Shown: positions 14,689 to 22,551 of the stretch, piece by piece
Layout of the letters: every line of letters starts with the position of its first letter
How positions within the stretch are numbered: the first letter of the stretch is position 1
Assembly: GCA_016875975.1 (NCBI GenBank)
Contig: VGOF01000001.1
Coordinates: 1 to 27,128 of the forward strand
DNA from: Chloroflexota bacterium
GTDB taxonomy: Bacteria > Chloroflexota > Dehalococcoidia > GIF9 > UBA5629
DNA: 27,128 nt
Direction of reading: 5' to 3'
Translations under genes and position numbers: made by a program
The notes under the pieces: model-generated
What the model saw: only the letters and a program-made list of their open reading frames with translations
What the model was told of the DNA's origin: nothing
The model's database searches: none

Positions 14689-15153
14689 CTACTCCCTCTT
14701 CCTGAAAATCATGGTGTCATAAGCAACAAAATTGAACGCAGCAACTAATACCATCCCGATAGCCGCATTTATGATATAAAACACACCCAGAAACTGCAAA
14801 GCGGCAAATAAAACCAACCGCGTAACAATACTTATGCCTAATGCAAGGTGAAATTTAAGCATTTGAACAACTAAGCTACCTCCACTTTCTTTATGTCTGT
14901 CACGCCAGGTAATAGCCCGACTCATGAAGAAGTTATATATGATACTCAGTTCCATACTGATGGCGTTAGCTACATTTTCCCCCAGTTTTGTATCGAATCC
15001 CAAATAATTCACCAATATGAATAACGTTAGCAGGCATAGTATTACAGCAGAACCCCCAACAACCAGGAACTTAATGATTGTAAATCTTCTCTGGACGATA
15101 TAAGAAACTATCCTCCATTTCTCTACTCGTTCAAATACGCTGGCAAATCCCAT
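14689..15153 (-). CDS. GtrA-like membrane protein
   Basis: This 154-residue protein has four predicted membrane helices (about 30-50, 60-78, 98-118 and 122-142). FLVVGGSAVILCLLTLFILV and NAISMELSIIYNFFMSRAITW with the WRDR segment match GtrA/DPMS-flippase-type proteins. Members are thought to flip polyprenyl-phosphate-linked sugars across the membrane, or to accompany GT2 synthases. The stop lies one base from the start region of the dehydrogenase, so the two are co-transcribed. It is the first gene of the minus block, reading away from the divergent spacer. Together with the DPM1-like GT2 and the GT-C transferase it could complete a three-part glycosylation module (inference). Confidence 0.87.
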   Translation of the reverse strand: MGFASVFERVEKWRIVSYIVQRRFTIIKFLVVGGSAVILCLLTLFILVNYLGFDTKLGENVANAISMELSIIYNFFMSRAITWRDRHKESGGSLVVQMLKFHLALGISIVTRLVLFAALQFLGVFYIINAAIGMVLVAAFNFVAYDTMIFRKRE

Positions 15154-15457
15154 AGTAGTTGCGCGTTATACGACAGTATATTATCATATTCTAGTAACCA
15201 TCACTATAGGACTCATCAACCCATAGCCAAGTTGAAATTGAAGGAGCATTCCTCTGGAACCAGTCGCATGCAGTTTATCGTCCTGGTCACAACACTTGAC
15301 TTGGGCAATAGAACGAGTATGATTTTCATGGCACACAAGAGCCTGTCCTGTTACGATGTGGCAACAGAGACTGGCAAAGCGGCCAGGTGACACTCACTAT
15401 CACAAATGCGGAGACGGATACAATACCACACCCACGATGGCGCCGTGTTTCTGAAGC
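15154..15457. other. Divergent intergenic region
   Basis: This 304-base stretch separates the minus block from the third plus block. I see no credible gene in it; possible reading frames have no family resemblance and no ribosome site. It must hold the promoters for both blocks. One plausible plus-strand promoter is listed separately. The minus-facing end near 15175-15200 is AT-rich and has a TATGAT-like hexamer on the minus strand, without a good -35 partner. Confidence 0.7.
15296..15323 (+). promoter_or_regulatory. Candidate sigma70-type promoter for the 15458 operon
   Basis: TTGACT at 15296-15301 and TATGAT at 15318-15323 are separated by 16 bases. Both match the -35 and -10 consensus at five of six positions. 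Transcription would start near 15330, leaving a leader of about 130 bases before the ATG at 15458. This is a pattern match only, but it is the best one in the divergent spacer and points towards the long plus-strand operon. Confidence 0.4.
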
Positions 15458-17971
15458 ATGGATATACACCAATCCCTCAGGGCAATAGGGCAACGAATCC
15501 AAATGAAATCGCCTAACAATTGGGAAATAAGAGACTGCATAGCCTTATGCAGCAGCGTATTATTAACGGCTCTGGCAATAATGGGGTTGTCCGCTCTGGG
15601 TTTTGATATCCCAGTCCTCAGGCAAGTCGCTGGCTTCTTTTTCCTGACCTTCATTCCCGGCATCCTCATCCTCAGAATCCTCAGGATTCACAATATCCAC
15701 ATAATAGAAAGCCTGCTCTATTCGGTAGGACTGAGCCTGGCATTTGTCATTATAATGGGCGTAGTGGCTAACTTTGCCCTGCCACCTCTGGGCATCTCAA
15801 AACCTATTTCGCTGTTACCACTGTTACTGGTAATCACCCCCGCTTTCCTGCTGCTTTGTCTATTCGCCTATATACGGGATAAAGGCTTCCGCCCATCCAG
15901 CCAGAGCGATAAACAGGCTTCGGAATCAACCTGGCAAAATTTCCGTGCTGCTAACCCTGCTCCCTACCTGCTGGCTGCCCTGCTGCCTCTCCTCGCTATC
16001 CTGGGAGCCATCCTGATAAACGCCTACTATAACAATGCTCCGATATTCGCTCTCATATTCGTCATTGCCATCGTAATAGGACTGGCTGCCTTCAACAAAT
16101 TCATTCATCCCCGGGTTTATCCCATCATGATATTCATGATGGCACTGGCACTCCTGTATCAGACCACATTTATCTCCGACTATCTGGTAGGCAGCGACAT
16201 TCACATCGAACATTACGTCAGCAATCTAGTAGTAGAAGATGGCCACTGGCATGTTGACATTCCCGGAACTGGCGCTGTGAATTCATGTCTAAGCATCGTC
16301 ATATTGGCACCTATCTACTCGCTCATGCTGAATGTGGACATAGTCTGGCTATTCAAGATAATCTATCCCCTTTTCTTTTCCCTGGTACCTCTGGCACTCT
16401 TTCGTACCTTCAGCCTCCAAATGAAATCCCAGCATGCCTTTCTGGCTGTCGCCTTCTTCATCACCATGCCCATGTTTTTTATGGACATGCCACAGTTGGT
16501 CAGACAGCAAATATCTGAACTCTTCTTCGTCCTGGTGATACTGCTGATGATAGACCGTAAATTAACTTTGATACAGAGGACTACTTTGGTCCTTATCTTC
16601 GGCTGTGGTATAGTCGTCTCCTACTACGGATTAGGTACTGCCTATCCTATCGGTTATCTGGCTTTTGGTTCACTGGTGCTTATCGTTATTAAAAGCCGCC
16701 CCGGTCGAGCTCTGTGGCAATGGCTGATCGGAAAACATAACAGCCTACCCACTGACTTAACCTCAGCCGGAGCATTTAACAAAAAAGCCCTGGTCATCAC
16801 TGTTGTCGTCAGTCTAATTTTTATGTTTGCTTACTTCAGAGTCACCTCCGCAGGCTTAATGGGCCCCAGGATTTTTGGCGAGGTCGTGCATAGTGCAGCC
16901 GAACAAACAATTCAGGGTATTACTACACCAGCTACCACTACACCAGCTACCACTACACCAGCTACCACTACACCAGCTACCACTACACCAGCTACCACTA
17001 CACCAGCTACCACTACACCAGCTACCACTACACCAGCTACCACTACACCAACCCCACAAATTCCCGCCTTCGTTCAGAAGATAACTGCCATGTTTCCCTT
17101 TCTCAACCCCTTATCCAAAGAACCTTTATCTCAAACAGCCCTGGGCATTGATTTTTCCATAGCATCACCAGGAGGGAAAGCATGGCGAGTGTTCCAATAC
17201 CTCGTCGAGCTTTGCCTTATCATCGGCTTCTTCAGGCTCGTTTTCCGCCCCGGGACACTTGGTGAATTCAAGGCCGAATATCTATCACTGACCATAGTAA
17301 GCACCCTGATTTTACTCGGCATCTATATCCTCCCAACTACAGGTTGGGGCTTGGGCTCCGTCCGAATATGGCAAATCACCTTACTCCTAATGTCACCGCT
17401 ATTTATATTCGGTGGTGAAACCATCGCTCTCGGGATAGCCAAATTAACCAGCATATCCCGAAAGAGCTTGGCATCTTCCAAAATGAGATTTGATACTCGA
17501 AGTCTCACGTGGTGCCCAATAGTCTTTATATTAATACCCTACTTTATCTTCAACAGTGGAGCCATCTTCGAACTTAGCCGTAACCAGACTACCCGTTTTA
17601 TCGATATGCCCTATTCTATTGCGTTATCCAGCTACAGGCTGGACTTAAACACCGTTTTTACCAGGCAAGATACTACCGCCGCCGACTGGCTCTCCACTGT
17701 AGGCAGCCGCCCTCTCCGTACCGACATCCACGGCTGCCAGCTATTTTATAATTACAGAGCGGCTCAAAATGCTGGAGAGCTAGCCTCGTCCAGCTATATT
17801 TATTTAAGAACTTGGAATGCACGGACAAAGACGTGGACTGTCGGTACCGCTTATGCAGCGCGGCAAAGCGTCAGCTTCGATGATTTGGATAATCCCTGGC
17901 TTACACAAGCACTGGAAAGAGGTGACAAAATCTACAATAACGACGGGGCACAAATACTGTTACAGGAGTAA
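15458..17971 (+). CDS. DUF2206-type large integral membrane protein with Thr-Pro-Ala repeat
   Basis: This 837-residue membrane protein has about ten helices in the first 470 residues, a Thr/Pro/Ala-rich repeat at about 489-531, several more helices (about 575-720), and a soluble C-terminal tail. The VGSDIHIEHYVSNLV and VVSYYGLGTAYPIGY stretches resemble DUF2206 membrane proteins, which are GT-C-like in layout and of unproven function. A role in extracytoplasmic sugar transfer or glycan export is inference. The repeat lies in a loop that probably faces outside and could be a glycosylated mucin-like linker. No good ribosome site precedes ATG 15458; ATG 15503 is an alternative. It is the first gene of the third block, and the next gene starts one base after its stop. 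Confidence 0.83.
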   Translation: MDIHQSLRAIGQRIQMKSPNNWEIRDCIALCSSVLLTALAIMGLSALGFDIPVLRQVAGFFFLTFIPGILILRILRIHNIHIIESLLYSVGLSLAFVIIMGVVANFALPPLGISKPISLLPLLLVITPAFLLLCLFAYIRDKGFRPSSQSDKQASESTWQNFRAANPAPYLLAALLPLLAILGAILINAYYNNAPIFALIFVIAIVIGLAAFNKFIHPRVYPIMIFMMALALLYQTTFISDYLVGSDIHIEHYVSNLVVEDGHWHVDIPGTGAVNSCLSIVILAPIYSLMLNVDIVWLFKIIYPLFFSLVPLALFRTFSLQMKSQHAFLAVAFFITMPMFFMDMPQLVRQQISELFFVLVILLMIDRKLTLIQRTTLVLIFGCGIVVSYYGLGTAYPIGYLAFGSLVLIVIKSRPGRALWQWLIGKHNSLPTDLTSAGAFNKKALVITVVVSLIFMFAYFRVTSAGLMGPRIFGEVVHSAAEQTIQGITTPATTTPATTTPATTTPATTTPATTTPATTTPATTTPATTTPTPQIPAFVQKITAMFPFLNPLSKEPLSQTALGIDFSIASPGGKAWRVFQYLVELCLIIGFFRLVFRPGTLGEFKAEYLSLTIVSTLILLGIYILPTTGWGLGSVRIWQITLLLMSPLFIFGGETIALGIAKLTSISRKSLASSKMRFDTRSLTWCPIVFILIPYFIFNSGAIFELSRNQTTRFIDMPYSIALSSYRLDLNTVFTRQDTTAADWLSTVGSRPLRTDIHGCQLFYNYRAAQNAGELASSSYIYLRTWNARTKTWTVGTAYAARQSVSFDDLDNPWLTQALERGDKIYNNDGAQILLQE
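16922..17050 (+). repeat. In-frame 15-bp minisatellite (8.6 copies)
   Basis: Eight identical copies of ACTACACCAGCTACC run from 16922 to 17041, followed by a 9-base partial copy to 17050. Each unit encodes Thr-Thr-Pro-Ala-Thr in frame within the DUF2206-type protein. Copy-number change alters linker length but not the reading frame. Complete identity between copies, including third codon positions, points to recent expansion or active homogenisation. Confidence 0.97.
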
Positions 17972-17972
17972 A

Positions 17973-19052
17973 ATGAAAATAGCTCTGCTCGGCCCCTATC
18001 CACCACCTTACGGGGGAATTTCCATCCATGTCCAGAGACTCAAAGAGAATCTTGAGAAAAGGGGAGTACCTTGCACCGTCTATGACTACAGTGGCACATA
18101 CAAAAGTGAAAACGGCGTAGTGATGATTAAGAACAAAGCAACATGGCTTTTGAGTCAGCTCTTTCACAATACAGACAGTACCATCCACTGCTGTGGCTAT
18201 AGCCCAATGGCGCTCATTGCGCTATCTCTGCTCGCAACCATCAAGAAAAGAAGAATAATCATCGCACCGGGTGGCTTCCTTTTTAGTGATAGGCCAGGGA
18301 TTGGCCACAGACTAGCTTTCCTGCTAGCCAAGCATTCTGGAATCTACTTTATCGCGGAAAGCTTTAGGTCAAAGGACATAATGGTGTCTCTGGGTATCAA
18401 GCCTGAAAACGTGAATGGCGAGATTATTCCCTGCTTCATTCCTCCTCGTGTAAGAGCAGACGACGTTACTAAGCTCCCTCGTGAGATACAGAGTTTTGTC
18501 AATAGCCATAGACCCATCATTACAGCCAACGCCTTTCGAATAAGCTTCTACAACAATGAAGACTTGTATGGCATTGATTTGTGCATAGACTCATGTGCTA
18601 AACTAAAACAGACTCACCCGGATATTGGCTTCGTCTTCTGCCTGCCAACTATTGGGGATTATGATTACTTCAACGAAATGATGCGGTGGGTTAAAGAAAA
18701 AAACATAGAAGGAAACTTTTTGTTTATAACCGAACCTTGCCAGTATCTTGCTATTCTCACAAGGAGCGATGTATTCGTCAGGGCAACAAACACAGATGGA
18801 GATTCCGTTTCCCTCAGGGAAGCACTATACTTTAAGATACCATCACTAGCAAGCGATGCTGTACCAAGACCTGCTGGAACCGTTCTATTCAAGAACCGAA
18901 ACGCCGACGATTTGACCTCAAAGGTTAAACAGGTACTTGCCAATCATGTTTTCTACAAAGACAAGCTGAAAGCACTGAAGATCGAAGATAACTCTGAGAA
19001 GATATTAAGAGTATATCGTAGGTTAGAGAATAGCAAGAGGAGAACACAATGA
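17973..19052 (+). CDS. Glycosyltransferase family 4 (GT-B fold)
   Basis: This 359-residue GT-B transferase starts with IALLGPYPPPYGGISIHVQRL, the classical GT4 N-terminal loop that contacts the acceptor. IIIAPGGFLF and a GIKPENVNGEIIPCFIPP stretch follow. The nucleotide-sugar site is DGDSVSLREALYFKIPSLASD near residue 280, with Glu in the E-x7-E position. It likely adds one sugar to the growing lipid-linked glycan in the cytoplasm. AGGAG at 17964-17968 places the start at 17973, one base after the stop of the membrane protein gene; the open frame continues further upstream, but only by overlapping that gene. It ends in a four-base ATGA overlap with the next gene. Confidence 0.9.
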   Translation: MKIALLGPYPPPYGGISIHVQRLKENLEKRGVPCTVYDYSGTYKSENGVVMIKNKATWLLSQLFHNTDSTIHCCGYSPMALIALSLLATIKKRRIIIAPGGFLFSDRPGIGHRLAFLLAKHSGIYFIAESFRSKDIMVSLGIKPENVNGEIIPCFIPPRVRADDVTKLPREIQSFVNSHRPIITANAFRISFYNNEDLYGIDLCIDSCAKLKQTHPDIGFVFCLPTIGDYDYFNEMMRWVKEKNIEGNFLFITEPCQYLAILTRSDVFVRATNTDGDSVSLREALYFKIPSLASDAVPRPAGTVLFKNRNADDLTSKVKQVLANHVFYKDKLKALKIEDNSEKILRVYRRLENSKRRTQ

Positions 19053-20023
19053 AGGTCTTGATAACCGGTGCTGGCGGTTTCATTGGAAGCCATCTTGCAG
19101 AACGCCTCGTAGAGCTTGGTAGCAAAGTCAAGGTCATTGTAAGATATAACTCGAGAAGTGACTGGGGACTACTCGAAATGCTACCCAAGGAAAGGCTTGG
19201 TGAAATTGAAGTAATCATGGGTGATTTGCGCGATGGTGATGCAGTTCGCAGCGCGGCCAAAGATATAGATATTATTTTTCATTTGGGTTCTTTAATTGCC
19301 ATACCTTACTCCTATATCCATCCCAGGGAAACCATAGAAACAAATATAATGGGGACGCTCAATATCTTAACGGCAGCGAGGGAAAACGGCGTAGAAAAGA
19401 TTATTCACGTGTCCACAAGTGAAGTATACGGGACTGCACAGTATGTTCCTATCGACGAGAAACATCCATTGCAAGGGCAATCCCCGTACTCTGCAAGCAA
19501 GATCGGAGCTGATATGATAGCAGAAAGCTTTTGCCGCTCGTTTGAACTTCCGCTGGCAATTATAAGACCATTTAATGCTTTTGGCCCCAGGCAATCAGCA
19601 AGAGCAGTAATCCCCGCCATCATCTCACAAGCATTAACCCAAGAGTACATCTATCTAGGGGCGCTGCTTCCGACAAGAGATTATACATATATAGACGATG
19701 TCGTAGAGGCATTCATCAAGGTAACAAAGTCCCCGAACTCCATGGGAGAGGTCATCAATATCGGCTCTAATTTCGAGATATCGATAGGCGACATTGCCAA
19801 GAAGGTAATCGCCATAATAGGCAAAGATAAGGAAGTCCTAGCGGATCCAAAACGCATTAGACCACAAAAGAGCGAGGTCCTAAGGTTATGGTGCGACAAC
19901 ACGAAAGCAAAAAACCTACTTGGGTGGGAGCCAAAGATAGGCTTTGACGATGGCCTAAAAATGACGGTGGCATGGATATCAGATAACATTAGCTTATATA
20001 AACCTAAATTTTATAATGTATAG
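19049..20023 (+). CDS. legB: LegB-like NDP-N-acetylglucosamine 4,6-dehydratase
   Basis: This 324-residue extended SDR closely follows the pattern of the LegB group (GDP-GlcNAc 4,6-dehydratase of the legionaminic acid pathway). It has TGAGGFIGSHLAERL at the start, VRYNSRSDWG at about 31-40, and LIAIPYSYIHPRETIETNI. VSTSEVYGTAQYVPIDE lies at about 121-137, with the catalytic Tyr147/Lys151 in YSASK. RPFNAFGPRQSARAVIP, TRDYTYIDD and VINIGSNFEISIGDI come next. These phrases are characteristic of the family. The product would be an NDP-4-keto-6-deoxy-HexNAc. The next gene is a sugar-1-phosphate nucleotidyltransferase that could supply the GDP-sugar. No LegC-type aminotransferase is adjacent. The start overlaps the upstream GT4 stop as ATGA. 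Confidence 0.85.
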   Translation: MKVLITGAGGFIGSHLAERLVELGSKVKVIVRYNSRSDWGLLEMLPKERLGEIEVIMGDLRDGDAVRSAAKDIDIIFHLGSLIAIPYSYIHPRETIETNIMGTLNILTAARENGVEKIIHVSTSEVYGTAQYVPIDEKHPLQGQSPYSASKIGADMIAESFCRSFELPLAIIRPFNAFGPRQSARAVIPAIISQALTQEYIYLGALLPTRDYTYIDDVVEAFIKVTKSPNSMGEVINIGSNFEISIGDIAKKVIAIIGKDKEVLADPKRIRPQKSEVLRLWCDNTKAKNLLGWEPKIGFDDGLKMTVAWISDNISLYKPKFYNV

Positions 20024-20033
20024 GAGATTTTGA

Positions 20034-20741
20034 ATGAAGGCGGTGATTCTCGCCGGAGGCAAAGGAACAAGATTAAAACCATATACGGCTATTTTCCCCA
20101 AACCCCTGATGCCAATCGGCGATAAGCCAATTTTGGAAATAATTGTTTCCCAGCTAAAATCTCACGCCCTGCCAGATATAATTATTACAACAGGACATCT
20201 GAGCGAGTTAATCATAGCCTTCTTCGGGGATGGAAGCCAGTTAGGAGTAAATATCAAATATTCTAAAGAAGATAAACCACTGGGAACAGCAGGAGGTCTT
20301 GGATTATTAAAAGAAGAGCTGAAAGACACCTTCCTTATGATAAACGGGGATACGTTGACCACCTTGGATTTCTCCGAACTCATCAACTGCCACAAAACTA
20401 GCGGGGCCATAGCTACTATAGCTTTGAAAAAAAGGGGGGTTTACATCGATTTCGGCATAGTTGAACTAGATAGTAGCAATGTCATCAGAGGATATACTGA
20501 AAAACCCACAATCCACCATCTCGTCAGCATGGGTGTCTATGTTTTCGAGTCCAGAGTTTTGGAATACATCAAACCGGATGAAAGATTGGATTTCCCTGAC
20601 CTTGTCAAGACTTTACTATCAAAAAACGAAAAGATAAACGGTTTTGTTTTCGATGGCTACTGGCTGGATATAGGTAGGCCAGAAGATTATGAAAAGGCAA
20701 ACGAGGAAATAGAGGAACTAAATAGGATTTTAAAACTCTAG
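20034..20741 (+). CDS. Sugar-1-phosphate nucleotidyltransferase (PtmE/ManC-like)
   Basis: This 235-residue protein is a single-domain NTP-transferase. It has LAGGKGTRLKPYT at about 6-18, PKPLMPIGDKPILE at about 23-36, and PLGTAGGL at about 82-89. MINGDT at about 105-110 contains the metal-binding Asp, and FDGYWLDIGRPEDY lies near the C terminus. It activates a sugar 1-phosphate to an NDP-sugar in the cytoplasm. Relatives use GTP with mannose-1-P, or with GlcN-1-P as in PtmE of the legionaminic pathway. Placement directly after the LegB-like gene favours a GDP-hexosamine (inference). AGGAG 8 bases upstream supports the start. The 87-base spacer after it is the longest gap in this operon. Confidence 0.87.
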   Translation: MKAVILAGGKGTRLKPYTAIFPKPLMPIGDKPILEIIVSQLKSHALPDIIITTGHLSELIIAFFGDGSQLGVNIKYSKEDKPLGTAGGLGLLKEELKDTFLMINGDTLTTLDFSELINCHKTSGAIATIALKKRGVYIDFGIVELDSSNVIRGYTEKPTIHHLVSMGVYVFESRVLEYIKPDERLDFPDLVKTLLSKNEKINGFVFDGYWLDIGRPEDYEKANEEIEELNRILKL

Positions 20742-20828
20742 CATGGCAATGAGCGGCGCTTAAATGACGGTAAGCAGCCGAAAGTACCAGAGCTTACTAG
20801 AAAAACTCTGGGGAGGAACAGGATAAAT

Positions 20829-21737
20829 ATGAATCTCAGGGGAAAAAGAATCGTCGTCACCGGAAGTGATGGCTTTGTGGGTTCTCATCTTGTTCCCAGG
20901 CTAAGACAGGAAGAGGCTGAGGTAATACCTGTAGACATAAGTAAAGGCACTGATGTCGCCAATTGGGAGCAGGTTAAACATTACAAGGACATAGACATTA
21001 TTTATCACCTGGCAGCTAAAACCTGTGTGCCGGCCACTGTTGAAGACCCCAGAGAAACTTACCTAATCAACTTTGTAGGGACACTTAATATGCTTGAATT
21101 GGGAAGAAGAAGTAAAATCAAGAATTTTGTTTTTGCAAGTTCGTACGTGTATGGGCACCCTGAGTATATACCTATTGACGAATGCCATCCTATAAAGCCT
21201 AACAACCCATATTCCAGAAGTAAGGCCATTAGCGAAGATATCTGCCGTGCTTATAATCAAGATTATGGGCTGAGGTGCATAATATTAAGGGCGTTCAATG
21301 TATATGGTGAAAGACAGAGAGACAGCTTCTTAATCCCATCCATCCTGAAGCAAATTCACAACGAGGAAATCGAACTCGAAGATCCTGAGCCTAGAAGAGA
21401 CTTTTTCTACGTTAAGGACTTGGTGGAAGCCTATGTCAGAGCCGCAGAATATTCTGGCTCAGACTTCGAAATTCTTAATATTGGCTCCGGTGTAAGCTAC
21501 AGCGTTGATGAAATTGTGAAAACAATACTCAATCTCTCAGGGAAAAGGGCAAGGGTAAGATACCGCCGCAAGCGAAGAGAGAACGAAGTCATGAACACAG
21601 TTGCTGACATCACAAAGGCTAAGAAAACACTGGGATGGGTGCCCACAACTCCCCTCAATCAAGGGCTTAAAACATATATCAAGTGGCACCAAGATAAGGC
21701 AAGTGAAAAGCAAGCAAAAAAAATGTCTACTCTGTGA
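20829..21737 (+). CDS. NAD-dependent epimerase/dehydratase (extended SDR)
   Basis: This 302-residue extended SDR has TGSDGFVGSHLVPRL at about 11-25. LAAKTCVPATVEDPRETYLINFVGT is in the cofactor half. FASSYVYGHPEYIPIDE lies at about 102-118, and the catalytic Tyr128/Lys132 in YSRSK. LRAFNVYGERQ and RRDFFYVKDLVEAY follow. It could be a 4-epimerase or 4-reductase acting on the keto-sugar made by the LegB-like enzyme two genes upstream (inference). GGAGG at about 20812-20816 and AGGA nearer the start provide ribosome sites. The last 35 bases overlap the start of the next gene. Confidence 0.88.
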   Translation: MNLRGKRIVVTGSDGFVGSHLVPRLRQEEAEVIPVDISKGTDVANWEQVKHYKDIDIIYHLAAKTCVPATVEDPRETYLINFVGTLNMLELGRRSKIKNFVFASSYVYGHPEYIPIDECHPIKPNNPYSRSKAISEDICRAYNQDYGLRCIILRAFNVYGERQRDSFLIPSILKQIHNEEIELEDPEPRRDFFYVKDLVEAYVRAAEYSGSDFEILNIGSGVSYSVDEIVKTILNLSGKRARVRYRRKRRENEVMNTVADITKAKKTLGWVPTTPLNQGLKTYIKWHQDKASEKQAKKMSTL

Positions 21738-22551
21738 CAGTAGCCAGATACAAACTGCCATTGATGTGACTACTGAAATGGGGGGTAATAGGACCATCTA
21801 TGAATGTAGAAATTGCTCTCTTAGATTTATCGACCCGGTACCGTCTCAGAAGGAACTCCGGATAATTTATGACAAATACTACATTAAATCTAATAACCGC
21901 GCCAGCACTTTGCACAATCGCTCATATGGGTGGCTTACATTCAGAAGGCAATGGCAAATTATAAGCAGGCTTGTACCCAAAAAGGGAGGAAGGATACTAG
22001 ATTATGGGTGTGGTGGAGGACATTTCCTCGATAACATAAGCCACAGGTGGGAAAGGTTTGGTATAGAGCTTTCCGACGATGCGAGAGAAGTCGCTACTGA
22101 AAAAGGAATAAATACATTTGCCACACTAGAGGAAGCGGCTTTTCCTAACGAGTTCTTCGATATAATAGTTATGTTTGCCACAATAGAGCATTTGCCCAAC
22201 CCAAGAGATACGGTTAAAAAGCTTAGGGACATCTTAAAAACTGGTGCCCTTTTTGTGGTTATGACAGGTGATGTAGCAAGCCACAAAGCCAGGAAAAGAG
22301 CCAAGAGGTGGCACATGTATCGCCAACCAGAGCACATTTATTTTTTCTCGGCTCAGTCTCTAGATTTCCTTATGCATTCTTTAGGCTTTAAGAAAATCAA
22401 AACTTTGTATACAGATGGTGGGATGGCGCAGGTCTCCTTTTGGCCCTTAAACATCGCTCTAAGGATGAGTTTAATACTTTATGAGACAATGCCTGTATTG
22501 AATAGTCTGCCTCTCTTTGACCACTACTACGGTTATTACCAGAAGAGATGA
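21703..22551 (+). CDS. Zinc-ribbon class I SAM methyltransferase
   Basis: This methyltransferase of about 282 residues begins with a small zinc ribbon: CLLC at about residues 8-11 and CRNC at about 39-42. A SAM core follows with ILDYGCGGGHFLDNI at about 97-111, an acidic residue in GIELS, and DIIVMFATIEHLPNP. The C-terminal QPEHIYFFSAQSLDFLMHSLGF is typical of Methyltransf_23-type proteins of glycan loci. The first in-frame start near the zinc ribbon is GTG 21703, inside the end of the previous gene and with only a weak AAGG upstream; longer in-frame starts would overlap that gene by more than 100 bases and are unlikely. The stop forms an ATGA overlap with the next gene. Substrate unknown. 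Confidence 0.85.
   Translation: MKSKQKKCLLCDSSQIQTAIDVTTEMGGNRTIYECRNCSLRFIDPVPSQKELRIIYDKYYIKSNNRASTLHNRSYGWLTFRRQWQIISRLVPKKGGRILDYGCGGGHFLDNISHRWERFGIELSDDAREVATEKGINTFATLEEAAFPNEFFDIIVMFATIEHLPNPRDTVKKLRDILKTGALFVVMTGDVASHKARKRAKRWHMYRQPEHIYFFSAQSLDFLMHSLGFKKIKTLYTDGGMAQVSFWPLNIALRMSLILYETMPVLNSLPLFDHYYGYYQKR

Noticed and set aside
15184..15393. 69-codon minus-strand open frame in the divergent spacer.
   Set aside because: No ribosome site, no recognisable domain, and the length is within random expectation.
15926..16213. Open frame on the minus strand within the DUF2206-type gene.
   Set aside because: The composition is low in complexity and acidic/Gln-rich, mirroring hydrophobic codons of the real gene.
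16922..17050. Regular repeats considered as a CRISPR array.
   Set aside because: The repeats are 15 bp, directly tandem and without spacers, and they are in frame inside a membrane protein gene.
16875..17084. Alternate-frame protein of repeated Leu-His-Gln-Leu-Pro across the minisatellite.
   Set aside because: It is a by-product of the 15-bp unit being open in several frames, with no ribosome site and no family resemblance.
20771..20811. Inverted repeats (TAAGC with GCTTA; CCAGAG with CTCTGG) in the 87-base spacer before the SDR at 20829.
   Set aside because: Arms are 5-6 bases with long loops, the two overlap, and no T-run follows. Support for a terminator or riboswitch is insufficient.
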